Assembly (NCBI RefSeq): GCF_000296405.1
Contig: NZ_JH815193.1
Location: 353,712-417,711 of the forward strand
Direction of reading: 5' to 3'
From: Corynebacterium otitidis ATCC 51513
Lineage (GTDB): Bacteria; Actinomycetota; Actinomycetes; Mycobacteriales; Mycobacteriaceae
DNA length: 64,000 bases
Notes under the pieces: model-generated
Told to the model about the DNA's origin: nothing
The model's database searches: none
Seen by the model: the letters and a program-made list of their open reading frames with translations, nothing else
Position numbers and translations under genes: made by a program
Part shown: piece after piece, positions 38,686 to 48,381 of the stretch
Layout: every line of letters starts with the position of its first letter
How positions within the stretch are numbered: the stretch's first letter is position 1

Positions 38686-39993
38686 CTAGTCGGCCAGGCG
38701 GATGACGCTGTCGACGGAGAGGACCTCGTCGTCCCCGCCGAGCGCGTCGATGGTCTCGGCGATCTCGTGCTCGCGGGCGGCGTGGGTGACGACGATGAGG
38801 CGGGCGCCGTTCTCGGCGGCCTCCTGGCGCACGGTCTGCAGGGAGATGCCGTGCTCGGAGAAGGTCTGCGAGATCACGGCGAGCACGCCGGCGCGGTCGC
38901 GGACGGTCATGTCGATCTGGCGGCGGGTGGTGACCTGCCCGAAGTCCGCGACGGGGAGGTCGGCGTAGGTGGACTCGCCGGGCGCACGGCCGCCGTGGAC
39001 CTTGTTGCGCGCCGCGCCGACCAAGTCGCCGAGCACCGCGGAGGCGGTGGGGTTGCCGCCGGCGCCGTTGCCGTAGAACATGAGCTGCCCGGCGGCCTCG
39101 GACTCGACGAAGATCGCGTTGTAGGACTCGCTCACTGAGGCGAGCGGGTGGGAGCGGTCGACGAGCGTGGGGTGCACGCGCGCGGAGATCGCCTCGCGGC
39201 CGTCCTCGTCCACGATGCGCTCGCAGATGGAGAGCAGCTTGATGGTCTGGCCGGCCTCCTTCGCGGCGGAGATGTCGGCGGCGGTAATACCGGTGATGCC
39301 CTCGCAGTGGACGTCGTCGAAGGTGACGCGGCTGTGGAAGCCGAGCGCGGCCATGATCGCGGCCTTGGAGGCGGCGTCGTGGCCCTCGACGTCGGCGGTG
39401 GGGTCGGCCTCCGCGTAGCCGAGCCGGGTGGCCTCGGCGAGCGCGTCCTCGTAGCTCGCGCCGGTGGAGTCCATCGCATCGAGCACGAAGTTCGTCGTGC
39501 CGTTGACGATCCCGGAGATGCGCACGATCTTGTCGCCCGCGAGCGAGCGGCGCAGCATGCCGACCACGGGCACGGCGGCGGCGACGGCGGCCTCGTAGAA
39601 GAGGTCGACGCCGGCCTCGTCCGCGGCGGCGGAGAGCTCCGCGGCGTGGGCGGCGACGAGCGCCTTGTTCGCGGTGACGACCGACTTGCCGGCCCTCAGC
39701 GCGCGGAGCACGAGCTCGCGGGGGTAGTCGATGCCGCCGATGACCTCGACGACGATGTCGACGTCCTCGCGGTCGATGAGCTCCTCGGGCTTGTCGATGA
39801 TGAGACTCGGGTCGACGCCCTCGCGGGGCTTGGACGCGTCTGAGACGGCGACGCCGCGCACCTGCACCTCGCCGCCGATGCGGGCGGTGAAGTCGGTCTC
39901 GTGCTCGCCGAGGAGGCGCAGCACCTGGCTGCCGACGGTCCCGAGGCCGAGGATGGCCACGCCCACGGGCTTGTTGTTCTCGCTGCTCGTCAT
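38686..39993 (-). CDS. hom: Homoserine dehydrogenase
   Basis: Reduces aspartate semialdehyde to homoserine with NAD(P)H. The ATG at 39991-39993 (MTSSENNKPVGVAILGLG) is preferred; an in-frame GTG at 40008 is the alternative. It has 435 residues. It comprises a Rossmann fold (ILGLGTVGSQ), the catalytic region VNGTTNFVLDAM and EADPTADVEGHDAASKAAI, and a C-terminal ACT domain (DRAGVLAVISQTFSEHGI), the site of threonine feedback inhibition in C. glutamicum. It forms the order lysA-hom-thrB. Confidence 0.97.
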   Translation of the reverse strand: MTSSENNKPVGVAILGLGTVGSQVLRLLGEHETDFTARIGGEVQVRGVAVSDASKPREGVDPSLIIDKPEELIDREDVDIVVEVIGGIDYPRELVLRALRAGKSVVTANKALVAAHAAELSAAADEAGVDLFYEAAVAAAVPVVGMLRRSLAGDKIVRISGIVNGTTNFVLDAMDSTGASYEDALAEATRLGYAEADPTADVEGHDAASKAAIMAALGFHSRVTFDDVHCEGITGITAADISAAKEAGQTIKLLSICERIVDEDGREAISARVHPTLVDRSHPLASVSESYNAIFVESEAAGQLMFYGNGAGGNPTASAVLGDLVGAARNKVHGGRAPGESTYADLPVADFGQVTTRRQIDMTVRDRAGVLAVISQTFSEHGISLQTVRQEAAENGARLIVVTHAAREHEIAETIDALGGDDEVLSVDSVIRLAD

Positions 39994-40068
39994 CTCTCCG
40001 AAGTTCACCTCGCGGTTGTCGTTGGTGGTTCCCCTTGACGCTCGGCCGCGGCCGGGGCGGGGGTCTCG

Positions 40069-41538
40069 TTAAGGTTCCCGCGGCGCGCGGCGCCGCCACT
40101 GATTGTAGACCAAGCGGTTCACAGCCCCGCGGCGCCGAGGCCCCCCCACACCCCAGCCGCCGTCCGGGGGCGTGAGCCCCTGGAGCTCGAGGAGGTCGGC
40201 GACGGTCTGCCGGCGGGCGTGGAGGCTGACCTCCCCGTCCTTAACGGAGACGACCGCCGGCTTGCCGACGGCGTTGTAGTTGCTCGCCATCGCGTAGCAG
40301 TACGCGCCCGTCGCGGCGAGCGCGACGACGTCCCCGCTCGTCGCGTCGGCGGGGATCGCTGCGTCGCCAACGAGGATGTCGCCGGACTCGCAGTGCGAGC
40401 CCACGACCCTCGTGGCGACCGGCTCGCCGGAAAGCTCTCGGTTGACGACGCGCGCGTCGTACTTCGCGCCGTAGAGCGCAGGCCGGATGTTGTCGCTCAT
40501 GCCCCCGTCGACGGCGAGGTAGCGGCGCCACTCGCCATCTGCGACGGGCACCTCCTTGACCGTGCCGACCCGGTAGGCGGTCACCGTCGTCGGCCCCGCG
40601 ATCGCGCGGCCCGGCTCGACCATGACCCTGGGCGGGGCGACGCCGATGTCGGCGGCGGTCTCCGCGACGGCGGCGAGCAGGTCGCGCGCCACCGCCGCGA
40701 CGTCGAGAGGCCGCTCCTCGGGCAGGTAGGCGATCCCGTAGCCGCCGCCTAAGTCGAGGACGTTGAACGTGTCGGCGAACGAGCGGTGCCTTGGGGTGTA
40801 CTCCTCGACGAGCTGCCGGTAGAGGCCGAGCACGCGCTCCGCGGCGAGCGAGAAGCCGTCGGCGTCGAAGACCTGCGAGCCGACGTGGCAGTGCAGGCCG
40901 ACCAGGGTGAGCGGCTCGGCGTCGACGACGCGGCGCGCCGCCTTAAGCCCGTCGCCCGCGGCCAGCGAGAAGCCGAACTTCTGGTCCTCGTGGGAGGTGG
41001 CGATGAACTCATGCGTGTGGGCCTCAACCCCGGGGGTGACGCGCACGAGCGCGGCCTGCTGCACCCCGGCCCGCTTCGCCGCGCGGGAGAGCCGGTCGAT
41101 CTCCTCGAAGGAGTCGACGACGACCTGCCCGACCCGCGAGCCCACGATGAGCTCCAAGAACTCCTCGGTCTTGTTGTTGCCGTGCGCGGTGATCCGCTCG
41201 GCGGGGAAGCCCGCCGCGAGCGCCACGGCGAGCTCCTCGACGGAGGCGACATCGAGGCTCAGGCCCTCCTCGTCGACCCAGCGCACGATGCCCGCGGTGA
41301 GGAACGCCTTCGCCGCGTAGTGGACGTTGTGCTCCCCGCCGAACGCGTCGGCCATGGCGCGCATCCGGTGGCGGAAGTCCTCCTCGTCGATGACGAACAG
41401 CGGGCTGCCGTAGCGCTCGACCAGCTCGGTGAGCCCCACCCCGCCGATGGTCACCTCGCCGCCGGGTCCGCGGGTGGCGGTCTTCGGCCACACGTGGGCC
41501 GGCAGCCGGTTGAAGTCCTCGTCGCTCGCGACTCTCAT
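40069..41538 (-). CDS. lysA: Diaminopimelate decarboxylase
   Basis: The last step of lysine synthesis, PLP-dependent, 489 residues. The PLP lysine lies in [13 protein letters not shown] (about residue 77). The glycine-rich HVGSQ motif and the C-terminal ESGDIL and [12 protein letters not shown] motifs are present. GAGGAGGCGG precedes the ATG. It follows argS, the arrangement classically described as the argS-lysA operon in Corynebacterium, where arginine and lysine affect expression. Confidence 0.97.
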   Translation of the reverse strand: MRVASDEDFNRLPAHVWPKTATRGPGGEVTIGGVGLTELVERYGSPLFVIDEEDFRHRMRAMADAFGGEHNVHYAAKAFLTAGIVRWVDEEGLSLDVASVEELAVALAAGFPAERITAHGNNKTEEFLELIVGSRVGQVVVDSFEEIDRLSRAAKRAGVQQAALVRVTPGVEAHTHEFIATSHEDQKFGFSLAAGDGLKAARRVVDAEPLTLVGLHCHVGSQVFDADGFSLAAERVLGLYRQLVEEYTPRHRSFADTFNVLDLGGGYGIAYLPEERPLDVAAVARDLLAAVAETAADIGVAPPRVMVEPGRAIAGPTTVTAYRVGTVKEVPVADGEWRRYLAVDGGMSDNIRPALYGAKYDARVVNRELSGEPVATRVVGSHCESGDILVGDAAIPADATSGDVVALAATGAYCYAMASNYNAVGKPAVVSVKDGEVSLHARRQTVADLLELQGLTPPDGGWGVGGPRRRGAVNRLVYNQWRRRAPREP

Positions 41539-41616
41539 CGCTTCCGCCTCCTCGATCGGCGTCGGTGGTGGTGGTCGTTGTCTCCGGCGGGCGGCCGGGT
41601 AAGGCCGGGTGGGGTC

Positions 41617-43269
41617 TTACATGCGCTCCGGGGCGGTGACCCCGAGGAGCCCCAGCGCGGTGGCGAGCACCGAGCGGGTCGCGGTGGCCAGCGCGAAGCG
41701 CGCGGCGTGCAGCGCCCCAGGCTCCTCCCCGCCGCGCGGGAGGATCGGGCTCGTGTCGTAGAAGCGGTGGAACGCCCCTGCGAGCGCCTCCGCGAAGCGG
41801 GCGATGCGGTGCGGCTCGCGCAAGGTCGCGGCGGCCTTAACGACGTCGGGGAACTCCCCGAGCGTGCGGATGAGCTCGCCCTCGCGCTCCCCGTCGAGGA
41901 GCCCGAGGTCCGGCTCGACGTCCTCGATGCCGGTGCCCTCGGCCTTGCGGGCCAGCGAGCAGAGCCGCGCGTGGCCGTACTGCACGTAGTAGACGGGGTT
42001 CTCAGCGGACTGCGAGGCCCACAGGTCCAGGTCGATGTCCAGGGAGACGTCCACCGAGCTGCGGATGAGCGCGTAGCGCGCGCCGTCCACGCCGATCGCC
42101 TCCACCAGGTCGTCGAGGGTGACGACCGTGCCGGCGCGCTTGGACATGCGCACCGGCTTCCCGTCGCGCACGAGGTTGACGAGCTGGCCGATGAGCACCT
42201 CGACCTGCTCGGCGCGATACCCCAGCGCCACGGCCGCGGCCTTGAGCCTCGAGACGTAGCCGTGGTGGTCGGCGCCGAGCATGTAGATGCACAGGTCGTG
42301 GCCGCGCTCGATCTTGTCGGCGACATAGGCGATGTCGCCGGCGATGTAGGCGGCGTTGCCGTCGGACTTGATGACGACGCGGTCCTTGTCGTCGCCGTGC
42401 TCGGTGGAGCGCAGCCACCACGCGCCGTCCGCCTCATAGAGGCTGCCGTTGTCCTTCAGCGTCTGGATCGCGCGGTCGACGGCGCCGGACTCGAAGAGCG
42501 AGTTCTCGTGGAAGAACACGTCGAAATCGGTGCCGAACTCGTGCAGCGAGGACTTGATGTGGTCGAACATCATCTCCACGCCGTCGGCGCGGAACGCCTC
42601 GGTCGCCTCCTCGTCGGGGAGCTCCTCGACGCCGGGGCGCTTCTCCATCACGGCGCGGGCGATCTCCCCGATATAGGCGCCGCCGTAGCCGTTCTCCGGG
42701 GTGGGCTCGCCGCGCGCCGCAGCCAACAGCGAGGCGGCAAACCGGTCGATCTGGGTGCCGTGGTCGTTGAAGTAGTACTCGCGGGTGACCTCCGCGCCGG
42801 CGTGCTCGAAGACCCGGCCGAGCGCGTCGCCGACCGCCGCCCAGCGCGCCCCGCCCAGGTGGATCGGCCCGGTCGGGTTCGCGGAGACGAACTCCAGGTT
42901 GAAACGCTGACCGTCGTACAGGTCGAGCGCCCCGAAGCGCTGCCCCTCGCTCAAGATCTGGCGGACGATCTCGCCCTGCGCGTCGGCGGCGAGCCGGATG
43001 TTGACGAAGCCCGGCCCGGCGACGGTGGCCTCGGCGATGCCGTCCTCCCCGCCGAGCGCCTCGGTGAGCCAGCCGGCGAGCTCGCGGGGGTTGGTGCCCG
43101 CCCGCTTCGCGGTCTTCAAGGCCACGTTCGTCGCGTAGTCCCCGTGCTCCGGGTTGCGGGGGCGCTCGACGGTGACGGGCTCGGCGACGGCGTCGGGGTC
43201 GAGGTCGTGGGCTTTAAGCTGCGCCCGGGCGTGGCGGGCGATGAGCTCGGCGAGGGTCTTCGGAGTCAT
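41617..43269 (-). CDS. argS: Arginyl-tRNA synthetase
   Basis: A class I synthetase of 550 residues from the ATG at 43267-43269 ([17 protein letters not shown]). The HIGH-like signature is [12 protein letters not shown]. The KMSKS-like loop is [11 protein letters not shown]. The DALR-type anticodon domain ends [26 protein letters not shown] -10 box is 8 nt before the start, so the transcript is probably leaderless. It is followed by lysA. Confidence 0.98.
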   Translation of the reverse strand: MTPKTLAELIARHARAQLKAHDLDPDAVAEPVTVERPRNPEHGDYATNVALKTAKRAGTNPRELAGWLTEALGGEDGIAEATVAGPGFVNIRLAADAQGEIVRQILSEGQRFGALDLYDGQRFNLEFVSANPTGPIHLGGARWAAVGDALGRVFEHAGAEVTREYYFNDHGTQIDRFAASLLAAARGEPTPENGYGGAYIGEIARAVMEKRPGVEELPDEEATEAFRADGVEMMFDHIKSSLHEFGTDFDVFFHENSLFESGAVDRAIQTLKDNGSLYEADGAWWLRSTEHGDDKDRVVIKSDGNAAYIAGDIAYVADKIERGHDLCIYMLGADHHGYVSRLKAAAVALGYRAEQVEVLIGQLVNLVRDGKPVRMSKRAGTVVTLDDLVEAIGVDGARYALIRSSVDVSLDIDLDLWASQSAENPVYYVQYGHARLCSLARKAEGTGIEDVEPDLGLLDGEREGELIRTLGEFPDVVKAAATLREPHRIARFAEALAGAFHRFYDTSPILPRGGEEPGALHAARFALATATRSVLATALGLLGVTAPERM

Positions 43270-43423
43270 GGCCCCAAATCGTAGCGAACGGCCCCTCCCC
43301 CAGCGCCGCTGCCCGGGGCAATCGGGGCATGTATAGAGCCACGCGCCCGGCGCGCCCGCCCGCGTCGCGGCGCCGGGCGGTTCCGGGCGACCCGAGACAG
43401 TTTTAATGGGGAAGCTAAACCCG

Positions 43424-43462
43424 TTGCCGGTGCGGCGGGGCGCGGCTAGCATGATCCGTCCA
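43424..43462 (+). promoter_or_regulatory. moaA promoter, leaderless type
   Basis: TTGCCG (43424-43429) and TAGCAT (43447-43452) are separated by 17 bases, and the ATG begins 10 nt after the -10 box. No Shine-Dalgarno is present. This geometry decides the moaA start at 43463 over the upstream in-frame ATGs at 43406 and 43451. Confidence 0.65.
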
Positions 43463-44563
43463 ATGACTTCTCCGGCTGCGCTCCCCACCCCGACGATGCC
43501 CCCGCGCCCCGGCCGGGGGAATCGACCGCGGGCCGCGGCCGCCCCGAGGCTGCTCGAGGACGCCTTCGGGCGGGTCGCGCGCGACCTGCGGGTCTCTCTG
43601 ACCGACCGCTGCAACCTGCGCTGCACCTATTGCATGCCGGCGGCGGGCCTGGAGTGGATCCCCACCCCGGAGACCCTGAGTGACGAGGAGACCATCCGGC
43701 TCATCACTCTCGCCGTCGAGCGCCTCGGGATCCGGCAGGTGCGCTTCACCGGCGGGGAGCCGCTGCTGCGCCGCTCCCTGCCCGAGATCGTCGCCGCGAC
43801 CAAGCAGCTCGCCACAGACGAGGACGCTCCCCCGGAGACCGCGATCACGACGAACGCGCTCGGGCTCGACAAGAAGGCCCGCCGCCTCAAGGAGGCGGGG
43901 CTTAACCGGGTGAACATCTCCCTCGACACGATCGACCGGGAGAACTACGCGCGGCTCACCCGCCGCGACCGGCTAGAGGGCGTCTTCGCCGGCATCGACG
44001 CCGCCCTCGAGGCGGGGCTTGAGCCGGTGAAGATCAACAGCGTCGTCATGCCCGGCATCAACGACGGCGACGTCGTTGAGCTTGCGCTCTTCGCCCTCGA
44101 GCGGGGCCTGGAGCTGCGCTTCATCGAGCAGATGCCGCTGGGTCCCCCGGAGTGCTGGGACCGCGAGCGCATGGTCACCGCGAACGACATCCTCGACCGG
44201 CTCCAGGAGCGCCTCGACCTCGAGCCGGCCCGGCGCCCGCGCGGCTCCGCGCCCGCGGAGGTCTTCCGCGCCCGGGACCGCAAGCGCCCCGGGGTGAGTG
44301 GCACGATCGGGGTGATCGCCTCGGTGAGCGCGCCATTCTGCGGGGACTGCGACCGCACCCGGCTCACCACCGACGGCGCGGTGCGCTCGTGTCTCTTCGC
44401 GAGCGAGGAGACCTCGCTGCGCGACCTCATGCGCGCCGGCGCGAGCGACGAGGAGCTCGCCGAGGCGTGGGCCGGCGCGATGGCGATAAAGAAGCCCGGC
44501 CACGGCATCGACGACCCGAGCTTCGTGCAGCCGCGGCGCCGCATGTCCGCGATCGGGGGGTAG
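43463..44563 (+). CDS. moaA: GTP 3',8-cyclase MoaA
   Basis: A radical-SAM enzyme that starts molybdenum-cofactor synthesis from GTP. It has 366 residues from the chosen start. The N-terminal cluster is C50, C54 and C57 in [13 protein letters not shown]. The C-terminal cluster uses CGDC and the later SCLF cysteine. The terminal GG of the family is present (AIGG). It is divergent from argS and 7 kb away from the other molybdenum genes. Confidence 0.97.
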   Translation: MTSPAALPTPTMPPRPGRGNRPRAAAAPRLLEDAFGRVARDLRVSLTDRCNLRCTYCMPAAGLEWIPTPETLSDEETIRLITLAVERLGIRQVRFTGGEPLLRRSLPEIVAATKQLATDEDAPPETAITTNALGLDKKARRLKEAGLNRVNISLDTIDRENYARLTRRDRLEGVFAGIDAALEAGLEPVKINSVVMPGINDGDVVELALFALERGLELRFIEQMPLGPPECWDRERMVTANDILDRLQERLDLEPARRPRGSAPAEVFRARDRKRPGVSGTIGVIASVSAPFCGDCDRTRLTTDGAVRSCLFASEETSLRDLMRAGASDEELAEAWAGAMAIKKPGHGIDDPSFVQPRRRMSAIGG

Positions 44564-44581
44564 GGCTCGCCCCTGCCCCGC

Positions 44582-44606
44582 GGAGGCCGGGCGGGCCCCG
44601 GCCTCC
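44582..44606 (+). terminator. Probable terminator after moaA
   Basis: GGAGGCCGG (44582-44590) pairs with 44598-44606 around a 7-base loop and is followed by a pyrimidine run, TCCTCCCTTAT. It is 18 bases after the moaA stop. Confidence 0.55.
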
Positions 44607-44710
44607 TCCTCCCTTATAAGGATGGCGCCGTGGGCCGCGCGGCGAGAGGGCCGTCGATCCCAGCCCCGGCGGGCCTTAGCCCGTGCTAGGGTTGCGGGCG
44701 GTTTTCGACA

Positions 44711-44747
44711 TCCTTTAACGGGCCGCCCGGCGAGGCGGAGAAGGAGG
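44711..44747 (+). promoter_or_regulatory. PyrR-binding RNA hairpin covering the pyrR Shine-Dalgarno
   Basis: TCCTT (44711-44715) pairs with AAGGA (44741-44745) and CCGCC (44723-44727) with GGCGG (44734-44738). The loop region CCCGGCGAGG matches the CCNGNGAGG core of the known PyrR anti-antiterminator element. The only AAGGAGG before pyrR (44741-44747) is inside the lower stem. PyrR-UMP binding should therefore block translation, as reported for mycobacteria. A TAGGGT -10 candidate lies at 44687-44692. Confidence 0.75.
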
Positions 44748-44761
44748 TCTTCGGCCCGATC

Positions 44762-45331
44762 ATGCCGAGAGAGATCCAAAGCGCCGAACAGGTGCAGCGA
44801 ACGATCGTGCGCATCGCGCACCAGATCATCGAGAAGACCGCGCTGGACGCGCCGGACGGACCCCAGGTCGCGCTCATCGGCATCCCGTCCGGCGGGGTGC
44901 CGCTGGCCGCACGCCTCGCGGAGCAGGTCGAGCGCCACTCCGGGCGCGCGGTCGCGACCGGCGAGCTCGACGTCACGCTCTACCGCGACGACTTGAAGGA
45001 CAAGCCGCACCGGGCGCTTCGCCCCACGAGGCTTCCCGAGGGCGGGATCGACGGCGCGCTCGTCGTGCTCGTCGACGACGTGCTCTACTCGGGCCGCACG
45101 GTGCGCGCCGCGCTCGACGCGCTGCGCGACTTCGGCCGGCCCGCGGCCGTGCAGCTCGCGGTACTCGTCGACCGCGGCCACCGGGAGCTTCCCATCCGCG
45201 CCGACTACGTCGGCAAGAACCTGCCCACCTCCCGCCACGAGGACGTCGACGTGCTGCTCGCCGAGCTCGACGGCCGCGACGCGGTGGTGCTCACCCGGCC
45301 CGGCGAGAAGGAAGGCGGCGACGAGCAGTGA
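44762..45331 (+). CDS. pyrR: Bifunctional pyr operon regulator/uracil phosphoribosyltransferase PyrR
   Basis: Binds pyr mRNA when charged with UMP, and has some uracil phosphoribosyltransferase activity. It has 189 residues. The PRPP loop is [12 protein letters not shown] (102-113). RNA-contacting basic segments include [12 protein letters not shown]. It probably controls its own message through the hairpin just upstream. Its stop overlaps the pyrB GTG by 4 bases. Confidence 0.96.
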   Translation: MPREIQSAEQVQRTIVRIAHQIIEKTALDAPDGPQVALIGIPSGGVPLAARLAEQVERHSGRAVATGELDVTLYRDDLKDKPHRALRPTRLPEGGIDGALVVLVDDVLYSGRTVRAALDALRDFGRPAAVQLAVLVDRGHRELPIRADYVGKNLPTSRHEDVDVLLAELDGRDAVVLTRPGEKEGGDEQ

Positions 45332-46263
45332 AGCATCTCTTGAGCATCGGGGACCTCTCCGCGGGAGAGATCACCTCGATCATGGACGAGGCGGACCGCT
45401 TCACCGAGGCCCTCGAGGGCCGCGCGGTGCGCCAACTGCCCACGCTGCGCGGCACCATCGTCTACACCCTGTTCTACGAGAACTCGACGCGCACCCGCTC
45501 CTCCTTCGAGACCGCCGCGAAGCAGCTCAGCGCCACGACGATGAATATCTCCGCGGGCTCGTCCTCGGTGAAGAAGGGCGAGTCGCTGCGCGACACCGGG
45601 CTCACGCTGCGCGCGCTCGGCGCCGACGCGATCGTCATCCGCCACCCCGTCTCCGGGGCGCCGAAGCACCTCAAAGAGGCGGTCGACGCGGACGGCAACG
45701 GCCCGAGCGTCATCAACGCCGGCGACGGGCAGCACCAGCACCCCACCCAGGCGCTCCTCGACGCGGTGACCCTGCGCCGCCGGCTCGGCTCCATCGAGGG
45801 CAAAAAGGTCGTACTCGCCGGGGACTGCCTGCACTCGCGGGTGGTGCGCTCGAACGTCGACCTACTCACCACCCTCGGCGCGGAGGTCGTCCTCGCCGCG
45901 CCGCCCACCCTCCTGCCCGCGAGCGTGGACAGCTGGCCGGTGCGCTCGACCGCGGACCTCGACGCGGAGCTCCCCGACGCGGACGCGGTGATGATGCTGC
46001 GCGTCCAGGCCGAGCGGATGCACGGCGGGTTCTTCCCCTCGAAGCGGGAGTACACCGCCCTCTACGGGCTCACCGAAAAGCGCGCCGACGCGATGAAGCC
46101 CGGCGCGGTGATCATGCACCCCGGCCCGATGATCCGCGGCATGGAGATCGACTACGGCGTCGCCGACTGGGCCAACACCACGGTCCTCGACCAGGTCGCC
46201 ACCGGCGTGCACACCCGCATGGCGGTGCTCTTCGCCCTGCTCGCCGAGACCCGCGACGCCTAA
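45328..46263 (+). CDS. pyrB: Aspartate carbamoyltransferase catalytic chain
   Basis: Condenses carbamoyl phosphate with aspartate. The 311 residues are normal. The carbamoyl-phosphate loop STRTR is at 53-57, SVKKGES at about 80-86 donates the cross-subunit lysine, and HPTQ is at 138-141. The GTG start overlaps pyrR (GTGA). No pyrI regulatory chain is near. It precedes the degenerate PyrC and may complex with it. Confidence 0.97.
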   Translation: MKHLLSIGDLSAGEITSIMDEADRFTEALEGRAVRQLPTLRGTIVYTLFYENSTRTRSSFETAAKQLSATTMNISAGSSSVKKGESLRDTGLTLRALGADAIVIRHPVSGAPKHLKEAVDADGNGPSVINAGDGQHQHPTQALLDAVTLRRRLGSIEGKKVVLAGDCLHSRVVRSNVDLLTTLGAEVVLAAPPTLLPASVDSWPVRSTADLDAELPDADAVMMLRVQAERMHGGFFPSKREYTALYGLTEKRADAMKPGAVIMHPGPMIRGMEIDYGVADWANTTVLDQVATGVHTRMAVLFALLAETRDA

Positions 46264-46272
46264 GAGACTTTT

Positions 46273-46317
46273 AAAAAACGACTCCCCGCCCCGGGCCCGA
46301 AGCGTCCCGGGGCGGGG
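46273..46317 (-). terminator. Terminator-like hairpin pointing against transcription, between pyrB and pyrC
   Basis: A 12-bp perfect stem (46284-46295 with 46306-46317) has the T-run on its minus-strand exit side (AAAAAA at 46273-46278 on plus). Read in the pyr direction no T-run follows. No minus-strand gene ends here. Confidence 0.55.
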
Positions 46318-46364
46318 CCCGGCACCCACCACCCGCACCAGACGGAAAGAGGCTCGCCACCACC

Positions 46365-47663
46365 ATGACGACTCCACAGACCGAAGCCCAGCCGGACACG
46401 CTGGCCATCGACAACGCCCGCCCCTACGGCGAGGGCGAGCCCACCACGCTTCTTATCAAGGACGGGGTCATCGCCGCCGTGGGGAGCGACGCCCCCGCCG
46501 AGCGGCGCCTCGACGCGCGCGGCGCGGTCGTGGTGCCCGGGCTCGTCGACCTGTTCGCGCACCTCGGGGAGCCGGGCTCGGAGCGCGACGAGACGATTGC
46601 CACCGCCTCGGCGGCCGCGGCGCGCGGCGGCTACACCGCGCTTGTCGCCGCGCCGGACACCGAGCCCGCGCTCGACGACCCGATCGTCGCGGAGGCGGTG
46701 TGGCGCTCAGGCCTCGAGGCGGGGCTCGTCGACGTGCAGCCCGCGGGCACCATCACCCGCGGCGGCGCCGGGGAGACTCTTACCGAGATGGGCCTGTTGG
46801 CGCGCTCGAAGGCCGCGGTGCGGCTCTTTAGCGACCAGCCGGGCTCGGTGGCGGACCCGGTGATCCTGCGCCGCGCGCTGCAGTACGCCCGCGGCCAGGG
46901 CGCCCTTATCGCCGAGCGCCCCGTCGACGCGCGGCTCGCCGAGTCGGCGTGCGCCCACGAGGGCCCGCGCGCCGACCGGCTGGGGCTGCGCGGCCAGCCC
47001 CGCTCCGCGGAGGAGGCCGTCGTCGCGCGCGACGCGCTGCTGGCGAGGGACGCCGGGGCTGCCTTGCACCTCTTCCCCATCACCACGGCGGGCTCCGCCA
47101 GGATCGTTGAGCTCGCCAAGGAGGCCGGCGTGGAGCTCACCTGCTCGACGACGCCGCACCACCTGCTGCTCGACGACTCCGTCGTCGACGCCGCGAGCGG
47201 CGAGATGCGCGTCGAGCCGCCGCTTCGGGAGGCCTCCGACGTCGAGGCGCTGCGCGAGGCGCTGCTCGGCGGCGCGATCGATTGTGTGGCGAGCGACCAC
47301 CGCCCCGTCGCCGAGGAGGAGAAGGCCTGCGAGCTCGAGCACGCGACGCCCGGCTTCGTCGGCCTGGAGACCACCCTTCCCGCCCTCGTCGAGACGTTCA
47401 TCCGCCCGGGGCTGGCCGACTGGCGCTGGCTCGCGGCGGTGCTCTCCGAGCGGCCGGCGCGCATCGCGGGCCTTTCCGGGCACGGCCGGCCCGTCGCGCC
47501 CGGCGAGCCGGCGAACCTCGCTGTGATCGACCCGGAGGCCGCCGTCACGGTGCGCCCCGAGGAGTTCGCCTCCAAGTCCACAAACACGCCGTTTTCCGGG
47601 CGCGAGTTCCACGGCCGCGTCGAGGCGACCGTGCTGCGCGGCCGGGTCACCTACCAGCGCTAG
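46365..47663 (+). CDS. Degenerate dihydroorotase-like protein (probable pseudo-enzyme PyrC')
   Basis: A 432-residue amidohydrolase-fold protein aligned over its length with type I dihydroorotase. The HVH zinc pair is FAH (64-66), the LREPG substrate motif is LGEPG, and the SDDG aspartate is replaced in SDQPG (156-160). The HCED-type histidine is missing around 182-186 (IAERP), and the AHVST histidine is replaced in LFPIT (236-240). D311 in ASDHRPV is kept but the following histidine is V315. It should be catalytically dead. Comparable inactive PyrC' proteins scaffold aspartate transcarbamoylase in Pseudomonas. The reading frame is intact and codon use normal, so it is not simply decaying. Confidence 0.88.
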   Translation: MTTPQTEAQPDTLAIDNARPYGEGEPTTLLIKDGVIAAVGSDAPAERRLDARGAVVVPGLVDLFAHLGEPGSERDETIATASAAAARGGYTALVAAPDTEPALDDPIVAEAVWRSGLEAGLVDVQPAGTITRGGAGETLTEMGLLARSKAAVRLFSDQPGSVADPVILRRALQYARGQGALIAERPVDARLAESACAHEGPRADRLGLRGQPRSAEEAVVARDALLARDAGAALHLFPITTAGSARIVELAKEAGVELTCSTTPHHLLLDDSVVDAASGEMRVEPPLREASDVEALREALLGGAIDCVASDHRPVAEEEKACELEHATPGFVGLETTLPALVETFIRPGLADWRWLAAVLSERPARIAGLSGHGRPVAPGEPANLAVIDPEAAVTVRPEEFASKSTNTPFSGREFHGRVEATVLRGRVTYQR

Positions 47664-47672
47664 CGAGAAGAA

Positions 47673-47706
47673 GCGCGCCGGACGGACGGCCTCGTCGCCG
47701 GCGCGC
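47673..47706 (-). terminator. Probable terminator after argR
   Basis: GCGCGCCGG (47673-47681) pairs with 47698-47706. On the minus strand TTCTTCTCG follows. It lies between the converging pyrC-like and argR genes; an 18-bp palindrome of CCGG units sits at 47726-47743. Confidence 0.55.
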
Positions 47707-47751
47707 CCGCCGCGCGGCGACCAGGCCGCCGGCCGGCCGGCGGTTCTGGAA

Positions 47752-48237
47752 TTAGTCCTCGCCGCGCAGGCCGCGGAGAATCTCGTAGACGTCCTTGCCG
47801 GTCGCGGGCTCCCGGGCGAGCAGGAAGATCGTGTCGTCGCCCGCGGTGCAGCCAACGACCTCGGGCAGGTCAGCGCGGTCGACGAAGCTCGCCAGGTACT
47901 GCGCGCCGCCCGGCGCGGTGCGCAGCATCGCGAAGCACCACGAGTAGTCGAGCCCGACTGCGAGCTCCCGGATGCGCTTGCGCAGCCGCTCGAGCTCCGC
48001 GCCGCCGCCCGGGTCGGGCTCGGTCTCGGGGTCGGCGACGTAGCGGGCCTTGCCCCCGCCGGCCGGCTTGATCTTGCGCGCCCCGATCTCGTCGAGGTCG
48101 CGCGAGAGGGTCGTCTGGGTGACCTCGATGCCGAACTCCCCGAGCGCCTCGGCGAGCTGCACCTGGTTGTGGATCTCCTCGGCGGCGAGGATATCGCGGA
48201 TCTTCTGGTGCCTGGCCAGGCGCGACTGCGGGATCAT
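47752..48237 (-). CDS. argR: Arginine repressor ArgR
   Basis: A hexameric arginine-sensing DNA-binding protein. The start at 48235-48237 gives 161 residues (MIPQSRLARHQKIRDILAAE). The winged helix has TQTTLSRDLDEIGARK (40-55). The arginine-binding C-terminal motif is GCTAGDDTIFLL (129-140). In C. glutamicum argR sits in the argCJBDFRGH biosynthetic cluster; here it follows arcB, which suggests it controls the deiminase genes. Confidence 0.95.
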   Translation of the reverse strand: MIPQSRLARHQKIRDILAAEEIHNQVQLAEALGEFGIEVTQTTLSRDLDEIGARKIKPAGGGKARYVADPETEPDPGGGAELERLRKRIRELAVGLDYSWCFAMLRTAPGGAQYLASFVDRADLPEVVGCTAGDDTIFLLAREPATGKDVYEILRGLRGED

Positions 48238-48381
48238 CGGGTTCGGCGCGCTCCTCTCGGCGGCTGGGCGGTCATCGCGGACGACGGTTACTCCAAGGAT
48301 CCTAGCCCCACGCGGCGCCACCGCCCGGGACCGGCGAGCACTTCCAGCTCGGACGGACGGAAACGACTCGGTCCGCGCCGG

